NCBI GenBank assembly: GCA_021295775.1 | Contig: JAGWBS010000006.1 | Span: 1-54,795, forward strand | Length of the DNA stretch: 54,795 nucleotides | Source of the DNA: Pseudomonadota bacterium | Lineage (GTDB): Bacteria > Myxococcota_A > UBA9160 > SZUA-336 | Direction: 5' to 3' | In this document: piece after piece, positions 37,409 to 46,688 of the stretch | Position numbering within the stretch: position 1 is the first letter of the stretch | Layout: each line of letters starts with the position of its first letter | The notes under the pieces: generated by a model | What the model was told of the DNA's origin: nothing | Seen by the model: the letters and a program-made list of their open reading frames with translations, nothing else | Databases searched by the model: none | Made by a program: the position numbers and the translations under genes

Positions 37409-38533
37409 GTGCTCACGCGTTTCGACGACTATCCGATCCACCAGACGCCCGAACCGATCGCCTATCCGGCGACCAGCGACCGCAACGCCTACGGGCGCTA
37501 CTGGTTCAACGGCTTCGCGCGCGACGGCGAGTTCTACTTCGGCGTGGCGCTGGGCGTGTACCCCAACCGCGAGGTGATGGACTGCGCGCTCAGCATCGTG
37601 CGCGCGGACGGGACCCAGGACTGCTTCCGCGGTTCGCGCCGCTGTCCCGCCGACCGCACCGAGATGCGCGTCGGACCGTTCGAGCTGCAGATCGTCGAGC
37701 CGATGCGCACGCTGCGGGTGACGATCGACGACAACCGGACCGGCGTATCCGCGGATGTCACCTTTCGCGGCCGAACCCCGGCGATCGAAGAGCCGACCGA
37801 CTTCCAGCGCAGCGGCATCCGCGCGATCATGCACACCAAGCGCTTCACGCAATTCGGCACCTGGGAGGGCGAGATCACCGCCGGCGGCCGCCGCCAGGAG
37901 GTCGACCCCGCGCGCGTCTATGCCACCCGCGACCGCTCCTGGGGCTGGCGCGGCGTGGGCGAGCCCGAGGGCGGCGCCCCGGCGCAGCGCGCGCCGCAGG
38001 TTTTCTGGCTCTGGGCCCCGATCCACTGGGAAGACGAGTGCACCCACTACGGGCTGTTCGAGTACCCCGACGGCCGGCGCTGGAAGGAGTTCGCGCAGGT
38101 CATCCCCGCCTACCCGACGGACGCGGACTTCGGCGTCAACGACGAGAGCGGCGTGCGCGAACTCGGAGCGGGCGAGCACCGCCTGAGCTTCGAAAAAGGC
38201 TCGCGCTTCGCCTCGGGCGCCGAGATCGACCTGGTCCACGGCGCGGACGAAACCGAAACGCTGCGGCTCGAGCCGCTGCTGCGCTTCCACATGATCGGCA
38301 TCGGCTACGCCCATCCCGAGTGGAACCACGGCGCCTGGATCGGCGAGGAGGAGATCACCAGCGAGTCATGGAACGTCCCCGACCTCGACCGGACCGCGCC
38401 GAAGTATCAGCACTTGCAGCAGGTCGTGCGCGTGACCCGCGGCGACCGCGTCGGCCACGGCGTGCTGGAGCAGATTATCCTGGGACCGCACGAGCGCTAC
38501 GGTCTGACCGGAATCCTGGACCCCGTCACCTGA
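37409..38533 (+). CDS. AttH/CrtC-like (lipocalin-type, DUF7064/7065-like) protein
   Basis: ATSDRNAYGRYWFNGFARDGEFYFGVALGVYPNREVMDCALSIVR…RDRSWGWRGVGEP…FWLWAPIHWEDECTHYGLFE. Confidence 0.6.
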   Translation: MLTRFDDYPIHQTPEPIAYPATSDRNAYGRYWFNGFARDGEFYFGVALGVYPNREVMDCALSIVRADGTQDCFRGSRRCPADRTEMRVGPFELQIVEPMRTLRVTIDDNRTGVSADVTFRGRTPAIEEPTDFQRSGIRAIMHTKRFTQFGTWEGEITAGGRRQEVDPARVYATRDRSWGWRGVGEPEGGAPAQRAPQVFWLWAPIHWEDECTHYGLFEYPDGRRWKEFAQVIPAYPTDADFGVNDESGVRELGAGEHRLSFEKGSRFASGAEIDLVHGADETETLRLEPLLRFHMIGIGYAHPEWNHGAWIGEEEITSESWNVPDLDRTAPKYQHLQQVVRVTRGDRVGHGVLEQIILGPHERYGLTGILDPVT

Positions 38534-38543
38534 GGAGAGCGAA

Positions 38544-39407
38544 ATGGGCATGCCCAGCGGCATCGGCATCATCGACTGCATGATCGGCTTCCCGGCCACC
38601 GACTTCTCGCAGTACGACTTCATCCGCGCCCAGCTCAAGGACCCGGAGTCGCGCGAGAACTTCGACTTCCCGGTCGAGTACATGTTCAACGCGGTGCCCA
38701 AGGAGCTGTACGGCACCGAGAACCCGATCGACGTGACCCTGCACGAGATGGACCGATTCGGGGTCGAGATCGGCCTGATCGGCTGCGAGGGCGAAGTCAA
38801 CCAGCGCGCGCTCAAGGACCATCCCGACCGCTTCGTCGCCTCCGGCCAGGTCGATCCGAACCTGGGCATGGAGGGCATCCGCCGGATGGTGCGCCAGTAC
38901 GAGGAGTTCGGCGTGCGCGCTTTCGGCTCGTTCAACGCCGGCTTCAACCCGCAGGTGCCGATCGACGACGCCAAGATGTATCCGATCTACGCCAAGTGCG
39001 TGGAACTCGACGTGCCGATCTTTGCCTGCGCCGGGGTGCCCGGGCCGCGCTTCCCGATGGCCTGCCAGAAGGTCGAGCTGATCGACCGGGTCATGTACGA
39101 CTTCCCGGAGCTGGTGTTCGTGACGCGGCACGGCTGCGAGCCCTGGGAGAAGCTGGCCATGAAGCTGATGCTCAAGTGGCCCAACCTGTACTACTCGACC
39201 TCGGCCTTCGCGCCCAAGCACTATCCCGAAGAGATCGTCAACTACGCCAACAGCCGCGGTGCCGACAAGATCATCTACGCCGGCTACTTCCCGATGGGCC
39301 TGTCGCTCGAACGCATCATGACCGACATGCCCAACGTCCCCTTCCGCGACCACGTCTGGCCCAAGTTCCTGCGCGAAAACGCCAAGAAAGTCCTGAAGCT
39401 CGACTGA
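38544..39407 (+). CDS. Amidohydrolase-2-fold protein lacking canonical metal ligands (possible pseudoenzyme)
   Basis: IIDCMIGFP in place of DTHxxEP, PIFACAG in place of PIxFHIG, IIYAGYFPMG in place of xxWxxDYPH; otherwise family-like. Confidence 0.75.
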   Translation: MGMPSGIGIIDCMIGFPATDFSQYDFIRAQLKDPESRENFDFPVEYMFNAVPKELYGTENPIDVTLHEMDRFGVEIGLIGCEGEVNQRALKDHPDRFVASGQVDPNLGMEGIRRMVRQYEEFGVRAFGSFNAGFNPQVPIDDAKMYPIYAKCVELDVPIFACAGVPGPRFPMACQKVELIDRVMYDFPELVFVTRHGCEPWEKLAMKLMLKWPNLYYSTSAFAPKHYPEEIVNYANSRGADKIIYAGYFPMGLSLERIMTDMPNVPFRDHVWPKFLRENAKKVLKLD

Positions 39408-39432
39408 TCTTTGTGGGCTGGGGTTGGATTTC

Positions 39433-39541
39433 GTAGGCCGCCGCCCCGCGGGGTTTATTTCCGCGCGGCCTACCCGGCGCAGCCGTGCGCGAAGCGACCA
39501 TACCCACACGCGGAAACGAATCCCGTAGGGCGGCGGCCCAC
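39433..39541. repeat. REP-like palindromic intergenic element with an inverted partial second copy
   Basis: GTAGGCCGC (39433-39441)…GCGGCCTAC (39465-39473) stem with inner CCCCGCGGGG; GTAGGGCGGCGGCCCAC (39525-39541) is near-complementary to the first arm. Confidence 0.5.
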
Positions 39542-39575
39542 ATCCCCCACGGACTCGGATTCGCGGTCGCGGGTG

Positions 39576-40673
39576 CTACAGGCGGTAGAGGGTGCGGCAG
39601 TTGTCGGAGGTGACTTTGCGGACGGCCTCGGGGCCGAGGGTGGACAGCGAGTGCTCGATCGCCTTGCGTGACTCGGGCCAGGTGCTGTCGGGGTGCGGGT
39701 AGTCGCAGGCCCACATGAAGTTGTCGGGGTTGAGCAGCGGGATCAGGTCGGGTCCGAGCGGCTCCTCTTCGAAGGTCGCCCAGACCTGGCGCTCGAAGAG
39801 TTCGGTCGGCCGGGTCTTGATGCTGTACTCCGGGTTGGGGGCGCAGTGCTTCTCGAAGATCGCGTCCAGGCGGTGCACGAAGTACGGCAGCCAGCCCACG
39901 CCCGACTCGGCCAGGACCAGCTTCAGGCCGGGGTTCCGCTCCAGGGCGCCGGAATAGATCATGATCGCCAGCGGCTCGTCCATCTGCATGGGCACGACGG
40001 CGCCGAAGGCGGCGAACTCCCAGGTACCCAGCTTCGGGCGGACCGTGCTGGCGCCGCCGCCGATGTGAAAGCTGATCGGCAGGTCGACTTCGCTCGCCGT
40101 CTGCCACAGGCGGTCCCAGGCCGGGTCGTGCAGGTTCACGTCCGACGGGCTCACGATCGCCCCGCGGTGCCCCATTCGCGCGCAGCGCTCCAGTTCCTCG
40201 GACGCCTCCTCGGGGGAACCGACCGGAAGGAACGGGAAGGCGCTCAGCCGGTCGGGCATGTAGGCGTTGAACTCCTCGGCCGCCCAGTCGTTCCAGCCCT
40301 GCAGCACGATCTTCTTGAGCGCCGCGTCCTCCACGTTCGGGGCGAAGAGCGCAAAGGGTCCGTAGACGAGGGACGCGTAGATGTCGTCGCGCTCCATGTC
40401 CTCCATGCGCTCCTTGGGCTTGCCCGGCCGGAAGGGATCGGATTCCAGGCCCGCACGGCTCAGTGCGGTCAGGTGCTTGGAGCCGCCGTAGCTGCCGCTG
40501 ACGCCCGCGAAGCGGCCGCCAGCCACCCAGGTGGCCTGTCCGTCCCGGTCGACCACGTGCGGCACGTCTTCCCGGTGCTTGGAGGGTGCCCGGCTGGTCC
40601 ACACGTCGGGCGGGACCGCGTTCATGTCCAGGTGGTCGTCGCAGGAGTAAAGCGGATAGCTCTGGTCGCTCAT
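39576..40673 (-). CDS. Amidohydrolase-2 family TIM-barrel metal-dependent hydrolase
   Basis: SCDDHLDMNAVPPDVW, LPISFHIGGGAS, NFMWACDYPHPDS. Confidence 0.9.
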   Translation of the reverse strand: MSDQSYPLYSCDDHLDMNAVPPDVWTSRAPSKHREDVPHVVDRDGQATWVAGGRFAGVSGSYGGSKHLTALSRAGLESDPFRPGKPKERMEDMERDDIYASLVYGPFALFAPNVEDAALKKIVLQGWNDWAAEEFNAYMPDRLSAFPFLPVGSPEEASEELERCARMGHRGAIVSPSDVNLHDPAWDRLWQTASEVDLPISFHIGGGASTVRPKLGTWEFAAFGAVVPMQMDEPLAIMIYSGALERNPGLKLVLAESGVGWLPYFVHRLDAIFEKHCAPNPEYSIKTRPTELFERQVWATFEEEPLGPDLIPLLNPDNFMWACDYPHPDSTWPESRKAIEHSLSTLGPEAVRKVTSDNCRTLYRL

Positions 40674-40749
40674 GGGCGTCTCCCTGCGGCCTGTGGGCCT
40701 CGTGTGGCGCAGCGTAGCACCGGGTTGCCGGTTCCGGGCCGGTCTCCGG

Positions 40750-41958
40750 CTAACGGAAGGCGTTGCTGGGCGAGTCGGTCGGCATCTCCTCGGGCCGCAG
40801 CGGGGTAGCGACCTCTTCCGGGGTCGGGCCGCAGCGCTCGGCGATGGGAGCCAGCTTGTCCAGGTCGAAGTCGTACAGGCCGGCGGCGTTCTCGCCCAGC
40901 ATCATACGCACCTCTTTCGAATCCACGTCGTGGAAGGTGCGGCGGTACGACTGGCGGGTGTAGGGGAACGTGCCCTCGTAGTGCGGGTAGTCGCTGCCCC
41001 AGCAGATGCGATCCACGCCGACGATGTTGCGGTCGACGATCTCGCGCGGGTTGGGGAAGCTGGCGCCGTACCAGCAGTTGGTCTTGGCGTAGACGCTGGG
41101 CGGGTTCTTGGGCATGCAGCCCTCGGGGAACTGGAACTCGCCCACGGCCCCGCTGCTGACCATTTCCCAGGTGCGGTCGACGTGCGCCATGTGGCTGGGC
41201 ACCCAGGCGCAGCCCGCCTCGGTGATGATGTAGCGCAGCTTCGGGAAGCGCTCGAAGATGCCGCACAGAAGCAGTTGGTCGTAGCTGCGGGTCGAGAACC
41301 AGGGCGTCTCGTGCAGCCGGATCGCCAGCGAGATGGGGTAGCGGCCGTAGTCCGGCGAGCCGGTGCCGCCGTGCTGGTTCAGCACCACCTCGTAGTCCTG
41401 GCAAACGGCCCAGAAGCGTTCGTACTCGGGCGCGTACAGCGGCAGGATGTGGGTGCAGTCGTCGGGGATGTGCGGCAGCAGGATCCCGCCGCGCAGGCCG
41501 TGCTCGGCGATCCACTTCACGTCCTCGATCGCGTCGTCGATGTCGTTCAGGTAGACGATCCCGATGCCGGCGCGCCGTTCGGGGTGCTCGTTGCACCACT
41601 CCGCCAACCAGCGGTTGTGGGCGCGGATCCCCTCCAGACGCAGCTTGTACTCGTCCGCGGGCGGATTGCCGCAGATCAGCACGCTGGTCTTGAAGAAGGG
41701 CGGGACCGTGTTGGGGAAGATGATCTCGCCGACCACGCCTTCGGTCTCCATGTCCTTGATGCGCTCGGCGTCGTCCCAGTTCTTGTGCTTCTTGGAACCG
41801 ATGTGCTTCTGCTGAGGGTTTCGGTAGCCCCCGCGCCACTCGTCGAAGAGCTGCTGGTGCTCCGCGTCGAGGTACTCGCGGTAGGTCTGGATCTGGGCGC
41901 CCGCGTGGGTGTCCGAGGAGATCACGGTGTACGGGCGAGTGTCGGGGGATGCGCTCAT
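40750..41958 (-). CDS. Amidohydrolase-2 family TIM-barrel metal-dependent hydrolase
   Basis: VISSDTHAGAQIQTY, VVLNQHGGTG, RICWGSDYPHYEGTFPYT. Confidence 0.9.
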   Translation of the reverse strand: MSASPDTRPYTVISSDTHAGAQIQTYREYLDAEHQQLFDEWRGGYRNPQQKHIGSKKHKNWDDAERIKDMETEGVVGEIIFPNTVPPFFKTSVLICGNPPADEYKLRLEGIRAHNRWLAEWCNEHPERRAGIGIVYLNDIDDAIEDVKWIAEHGLRGGILLPHIPDDCTHILPLYAPEYERFWAVCQDYEVVLNQHGGTGSPDYGRYPISLAIRLHETPWFSTRSYDQLLLCGIFERFPKLRYIITEAGCAWVPSHMAHVDRTWEMVSSGAVGEFQFPEGCMPKNPPSVYAKTNCWYGASFPNPREIVDRNIVGVDRICWGSDYPHYEGTFPYTRQSYRRTFHDVDSKEVRMMLGENAAGLYDFDLDKLAPIAERCGPTPEEVATPLRPEEMPTDSPSNAFR

Positions 41959-42041
41959 GGATTGCCTCTCCAAAGCTCGGGTCACGATCTGACCGAGGGC
42001 GGATGATACGAAAGTCTGGACGACCTGGGGAGTCGCTTGCC

Positions 42042-43298
42042 TCAGGCGCGCGGTTTGATGCGGTAACGGATCGGCAGGTGCTTGATCCCGACCACGAAAT
42101 TGGCCCGGATCCGCTCCGGCTCGCCCGCCAGCTCCACCCACTCCAGGCGCGAGGCCAGCTCGCGGAGCAGAGCCTGCTGGGAGCGCCGCGCGAGGTTGGC
42201 GCCCAGGCAGAAGTGCTCGCCGATCCCGAAGCCCAGGTGCGGGTTGGGCCGGCGGTCGATGCGGAACTCGAAGGGGTCGTCGAAGACCGCCTCGTCGCGA
42301 TTGGCCGAGGCGTAGAACAGCACCAGGTCTTCGCCCTCGCGGATGCGCTGCCCGCGCAACTCCACGTCCCGGGTTGCGGTGCGCTTCATGTAGTTGACCG
42401 GAGAGGTCCAGCGTACGATCTCCTCGACCGCGGGCTTGGCGAGGTCGGGGTTGCGCCGCAGCTTCTCCAGCTCTTCGGGGTGCTCGATCAGCGCGTGCAT
42501 GCCGCTGGCGATCGCGTTCTTGGTCGTGTCGTGGCCGGCGGTGAAGACGATCAGGTAGTAGCCGAAGGTCTCCATCGGCCCCATCGGCTCGCCGTTCACC
42601 CGGCCGTTCGCCAGCACGCTGGCGAGGTCGCCGCTGGGATGAGCGCGACGGTCCTCGATGATCTTCGCGAACAGGGCGTAGAACTCCAGGCCCGCCTTCT
42701 CCAGCAGTTCCATGGCGGTGCCCTCGCCCTCGCCTCTCAGTTCCTCGTCGCCGGTCGAGAACATCAAATTGGTCAGGCGCAGGATCTCCGGTTCCTGCTC
42801 CCGCGGTACGCCCAGGATCGTCGACAGAATGCGCAGCGGGTGGGCGACGGCGACCTCGGTCGCGAAGTCGCACTCTCCCTCTCCGGTCTTGCCGGCCATC
42901 CGGTCGACCAGGGTGCGCGCGGACTCGGTGACCACGGCGTCTACGCTGCGGACGGCGTTGGGAGTGAACCAGGGGCTGCCCACCTTGCGATAGACGCGGT
43001 GCTCCGGCGGGTCCATGTCGATCACGGAGCGCATCGCCCCGAGTCCCTTCTCGCGATCGCTGGGCAGCCTGTCGCTGGGGATCAGAGTGATTCCCGGCGA
43101 GTTCCGATACGTCTCCGGCTGTTTGGAGACCTCGCAGATGTCCGCGTGCCGGGTGATCGCCCAGAAGGGAAGGATGTCCTCCGGAACGCAGTAATGGACC
43201 GGCGACTCGGCGCGCAGCTTCGTCCAGAGGTGGTGGGGAGGGCCGTGGTCCCGGTACCAGTCCAGCCGGATCAGGTCGTCGCCGATCGACGGGTCCAT
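42042..43298 (-). CDS. Cytochrome P450
   Basis: I-helix FTAGHDTTKNAI, ExxR (EIVR), heme motif GFGIGEHFCLGANLAR. Confidence 0.96.
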   Translation of the reverse strand: MDPSIGDDLIRLDWYRDHGPPHHLWTKLRAESPVHYCVPEDILPFWAITRHADICEVSKQPETYRNSPGITLIPSDRLPSDREKGLGAMRSVIDMDPPEHRVYRKVGSPWFTPNAVRSVDAVVTESARTLVDRMAGKTGEGECDFATEVAVAHPLRILSTILGVPREQEPEILRLTNLMFSTGDEELRGEGEGTAMELLEKAGLEFYALFAKIIEDRRAHPSGDLASVLANGRVNGEPMGPMETFGYYLIVFTAGHDTTKNAIASGMHALIEHPEELEKLRRNPDLAKPAVEEIVRWTSPVNYMKRTATRDVELRGQRIREGEDLVLFYASANRDEAVFDDPFEFRIDRRPNPHLGFGIGEHFCLGANLARRSQQALLRELASRLEWVELAGEPERIRANFVVGIKHLPIRYRIKPRA

Positions 43299-43355
43299 GC
43301 TCCCCTCCGCCGCTGCCCCTGCGTACGATGGTATACCGCATCTCCGTTGGAGCGT

Positions 43356-43372
43356 CCCCGCCCTCGGCGGGG
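43356..43372. terminator. Short GC-rich hairpin between thioesterase-like and P450 genes
   Basis: CCCCGCC-CTC-GGCGGGG. Confidence 0.3.
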
Positions 43373-43448
43373 CGGCAGAGTACCGCGCCCCCGCAGGCGT
43401 TCCCGACGCCGCCGTGTCGAGGCTCCGTGCGCTTCGGACTCGGCCGGG

Positions 43449-44255
43449 TCAGATCTCCACGCGCGCGCGGGCCACGATGTCGTCGGGGCCGCGGTCGAGC
43501 TGGAACTCGAGCGAAGCTCCGGAGCTTTTCCAGGTCCGCGCCACGAGCGGGTCGCCCGCCCGGCATTCGTTCTCGAACGCGATCGAAAGCCGGCGCAGCG
43601 GGGCGTCCCAGGTCCCGTCGCCGTAACCGCGTTCGCGGGAGCAGATCTGCCGAACGTCCTCGACGAAGTCGGCGTACCGCGCCTGGTTCACGTGGTCCTG
43701 GTTGTCGTGGTCGCTGGGACGGACGGAGAGATCGCGGCCGTACGCTCCCTCGGGGACGGATCCCTCGGGAGGGGGGATGTCGATCGCCCCGCGGTCGAGG
43801 ATCAACTCCCGGACGCTGTCGTGAAACGGAGTCGGCCGGCGCCGTTCGTCCAGCGAGACCAGCGTCGCGCGGCTGCGCGCGACCGTCGAGCCGTCGTCGG
43901 CGAGCAGGATCTCGTGCGACATGTCCAGGCTCGTCCGGCCGACGCGGCTGATCCACAGAGTCAGGTCGAGTTCGACGTGCGCGCCCACTTCCTGGAACAG
44001 TTCGATGCTCAGAGCCCTCACCACGCCCTGTCCGACCCGCCGGGAAGTCGGCCGGGTGCGGCTCGTCCAGCGCATGTGCTCCAGGTAGCGGAGGTAGGCC
44101 GATGGGGGCAGCACCTGGCGCGGACCGAGTTCGTAGCCCCGCGTCGACAGACGCGCGCGGACGAGGTGCCCGGACTTGCCGGACCCGCGATCCTCGGGCG
44201 GCATTGCGCTCGCCCTGTCCGGGGCCGGCTCGCGGCCTGTGCTGTCCGAAGTCAA
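43449..44255 (-). CDS. Double-hotdog thioesterase-like protein
   Basis: AYLRYLEHMRWTSR…VVRALSIELFQEV and NQDHVNQARYADFVEDVRQI…LRRLSIAFENEC; start could instead be ATG at 44204. Confidence 0.7.
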   Translation of the reverse strand: MTSDSTGREPAPDRASAMPPEDRGSGKSGHLVRARLSTRGYELGPRQVLPPSAYLRYLEHMRWTSRTRPTSRRVGQGVVRALSIELFQEVGAHVELDLTLWISRVGRTSLDMSHEILLADDGSTVARSRATLVSLDERRRPTPFHDSVRELILDRGAIDIPPPEGSVPEGAYGRDLSVRPSDHDNQDHVNQARYADFVEDVRQICSRERGYGDGTWDAPLRRLSIAFENECRAGDPLVARTWKSSGASLEFQLDRGPDDIVARARVEI

Positions 44256-44271
44256 CTTCGTCGCGGGCGGC

Positions 44272-45435
44272 TCAGGAGGCCGGTGAATCGAGCGGCTCTT
44301 CCGCTCCCAGGGAATGCGGATGGAGCGGCGTCTCCATTTCGTGCAGCGCCGGAAGAACTTCCTTGCCGAACAGCCGCAGGCTGCGCTCGGCCTTCTCCAC
44401 CGGCATGTCCGCGTAGTAGGCGTGCACCACCAGGTAGCCCAGGCTGACGGCCTCCTGAATGTTTTGCGCCTTCTTGACGATCTGCTCGGGCGTTCCGATC
44501 AGCTGCGTGTGGCGGTGTTCCCAGAGGCTGGCCGCGCCGAAGTCGAGGTCGTCCTTGGGGTTGAGTTTGTACTCCTCGTAGCCCTTCACGCCCTCGAAGC
44601 CGGCCGCGTTCCACACGAAGTAGTGGTTGCGGGCGTCGAGTTGCTGGGCCTGGTAGTAGGCGTAGCCCTCCTCGGCCTCTTCCTCGGTCTCGGCGCAGTA
44701 CATCCACAGCATGGCGGTCGGCTGGTCCGGCTGCATGCCGCGCTCCCGGCGGATGCGGTTGAACTGCCCGACCTGGGTGCGCATTTCGCTCAGCGGCTGG
44801 CCCGCGACGAACATCTGGCCGAGTCCGGCCTCGGCCGCCAGCTTGGCCGAACCCTGGGTGGTGAAGGCCGCGCGGGCTCCTTCGAGCAGCTTTCCCTTGT
44901 GGCGAGGCTGGGGCCGGATGGTCGTCGGGGGGATCTGGAAGATCTCACCGTCGTAGCTGAAGCGCTCCCGGCTGTCGGCGAGGCGCAGGATGTCGAGAAT
45001 TTCGTAGAAGTACTCACGGGACTTCTCGCGCGGGACGCCCAGCGAGGCGTACTCGTGTGACGAGATCCCGCGCCCGAGGCCCAGCAACAGTCGTCGGCCG
45101 CGCAGCATCACGTCCAGCATCGAGATCTCGTGCGCCAGCCGCACGGGGTTCCACCATGGGACCACCACCACCGCCGTCCCCATGTCGATCCGCTCGGTGC
45201 GCCCCGCCCAGAAGGCCAGCCACTGCATGGGATTGGGCTGCATGGAGTAGGCGGACCCGTAGTGCTCTGTGGTCCACAACGAGTCGAAACCGAGCGGCTC
45301 GATCTGGTCCCCGAGCCGCAGCGCGTTGTCCATCATCTCGGGGTCCGGAACCGTCGGCGGCCGGGAATAGTCCCCGGCCATCAGGCGTTCCCAGTCCGCG
45401 TGGTTGTAGCTGGTGCACATCGCGCCGACCTGCAT
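44272..45435 (-). CDS. LLM-class flavin-dependent oxidoreductase (luciferase-like)
   Basis: ALRLGDQIEPLGFDSLWTTEHYGS, GRTERIDMGTAVVVVPWWNPVRLAHEISMLDVMLRGRRLLLGLGRG. Confidence 0.93.
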   Translation of the reverse strand: MQVGAMCTSYNHADWERLMAGDYSRPPTVPDPEMMDNALRLGDQIEPLGFDSLWTTEHYGSAYSMQPNPMQWLAFWAGRTERIDMGTAVVVVPWWNPVRLAHEISMLDVMLRGRRLLLGLGRGISSHEYASLGVPREKSREYFYEILDILRLADSRERFSYDGEIFQIPPTTIRPQPRHKGKLLEGARAAFTTQGSAKLAAEAGLGQMFVAGQPLSEMRTQVGQFNRIRRERGMQPDQPTAMLWMYCAETEEEAEEGYAYYQAQQLDARNHYFVWNAAGFEGVKGYEEYKLNPKDDLDFGAASLWEHRHTQLIGTPEQIVKKAQNIQEAVSLGYLVVHAYYADMPVEKAERSLRLFGKEVLPALHEMETPLHPHSLGAEEPLDSPAS

Positions 45436-45527
45436 ACGCTCCCTCCCGCTGGGCCTGCGTCGGGCATCGTCGCACAAACCCCGGACGCAGTCGCCGTTGC
45501 GAAGGGGGCTCCGGTTCTGCTCGGCCG

Positions 45528-46499
45528 CTAATCCTTCAGTAGACCGTGCTGCCGCATCCAGGGGATGGTGCGGCGCAGGGCCTCGTCGAGCGAAAGCGGG
45601 CGGTAGTCGAGCCGCTGTCGAAGAACGGCTCGGGAAAGCGCTTGCGGACCAGCGCGGCCAGGCTGGGTCCGAAGCGCGCGGCCGTCTCCGGGTCGTCCAG
45701 GCTTTCGGAGGTCACGGCCCGGACCCGGTGCGGGGAGCCGGCGATCTCGCAGGCCCGGTTGCAGAAGTCCGGGATCGAAGCGACGTCTTCGGGGCGGCCG
45801 AAGGCCAGGTAGCGCTCCCCTGCGGCCCCGCGGTCCAGCGCCCGGACGGCGGCTCGGGCGACGTCGGCTGCGAAGACCCAGGGGACGGGGAAGTCCACCG
45901 ACTCGCCCAGCTCGCCCTCGATCGCGGCCGCCGCGCGCTGGTTGAAGCTCGGGACGGCCATGCTGCGCTCGGGCAGGGGAGAGGAGCCGAACGCCCCGCC
46001 GGAGACCACGATCCGGACATCCTGGCCTTCCCCGACGCGCCGCATGGCATCCAGGAAAGCGGCCCGCTTGGTCTGCGTGTAGGGATCGGAGGACGGCGAC
46101 GGGTCGAGGGGAGAATTCTCGCGCAGTGGTTCGCCGGCGACCTCGAAGAAGGTCGTCGTGCTCAGCGCCACCACGCATTCCAGGCCCAGGTCGCCCGCCG
46201 CGTCGAGCACGTGGGCCGTGCCGCGCACGTTGACGGCTTTGTGCTCTGTCCGCTCCTGGACCGGGCCCCCGAGGACGGCCGCGGAGTGGATCGCGAACTG
46301 GCAGCCTTCGGCGGCGCGTCGCACGCTGGCCGCGTCGCGCACGTCGCCGCGCAAAACGCTCACGCCCAGTGCTTCGAGCCCCCGAGCGTCGCTTCCGGGT
46401 CGCACGAGCGCGCGGACCCGGTCGCCCCGGTCCGCGAGCTGTTCCGCGACGTTCGATCCGATCAGCCCGGTCGCCCCGGTCAGGAGAACCGTCGACATC
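45528..46499 (-). pseudogene. NAD-dependent epimerase/dehydratase (extended SDR) with apparent C-terminal frameshift
   Basis: MSTVLLTGATGLIGSNVAEQLADRGDRVRALVRPGSD…RKRFPEPFFDS; continuation RLDYRPLSLDEALRRTIPWMRQHGLLKD lies in another frame (ORF ending 45528). Confidence 0.75.
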
Positions 46500-46688
46500 C
46501 CGCGCAACCTCCGCAGCTTCGACCGGCTCGCCCGCGTGGAGGCCCTTCGCCTTCGGCGCGCGGGAGGCGGGCGAATCCGCGGATCATGGCAGATCGGGGC
46601 AAGCGCGGGGCAGGGCGAATCAAGAACTGCCGGAGTCGGCATGACGATCGCCCGAGGGGTCCCTCGGCCCGCGGCACTCCCCGCCCGC

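Noticed and set aside
40750-43956. 1068-aa minus-strand ORF, possible giant fusion
   Set aside because: The first ~665 codons are an off-frame shadow of the P450 and thioesterase genes; the amidohydrolase starts at ATG 41958
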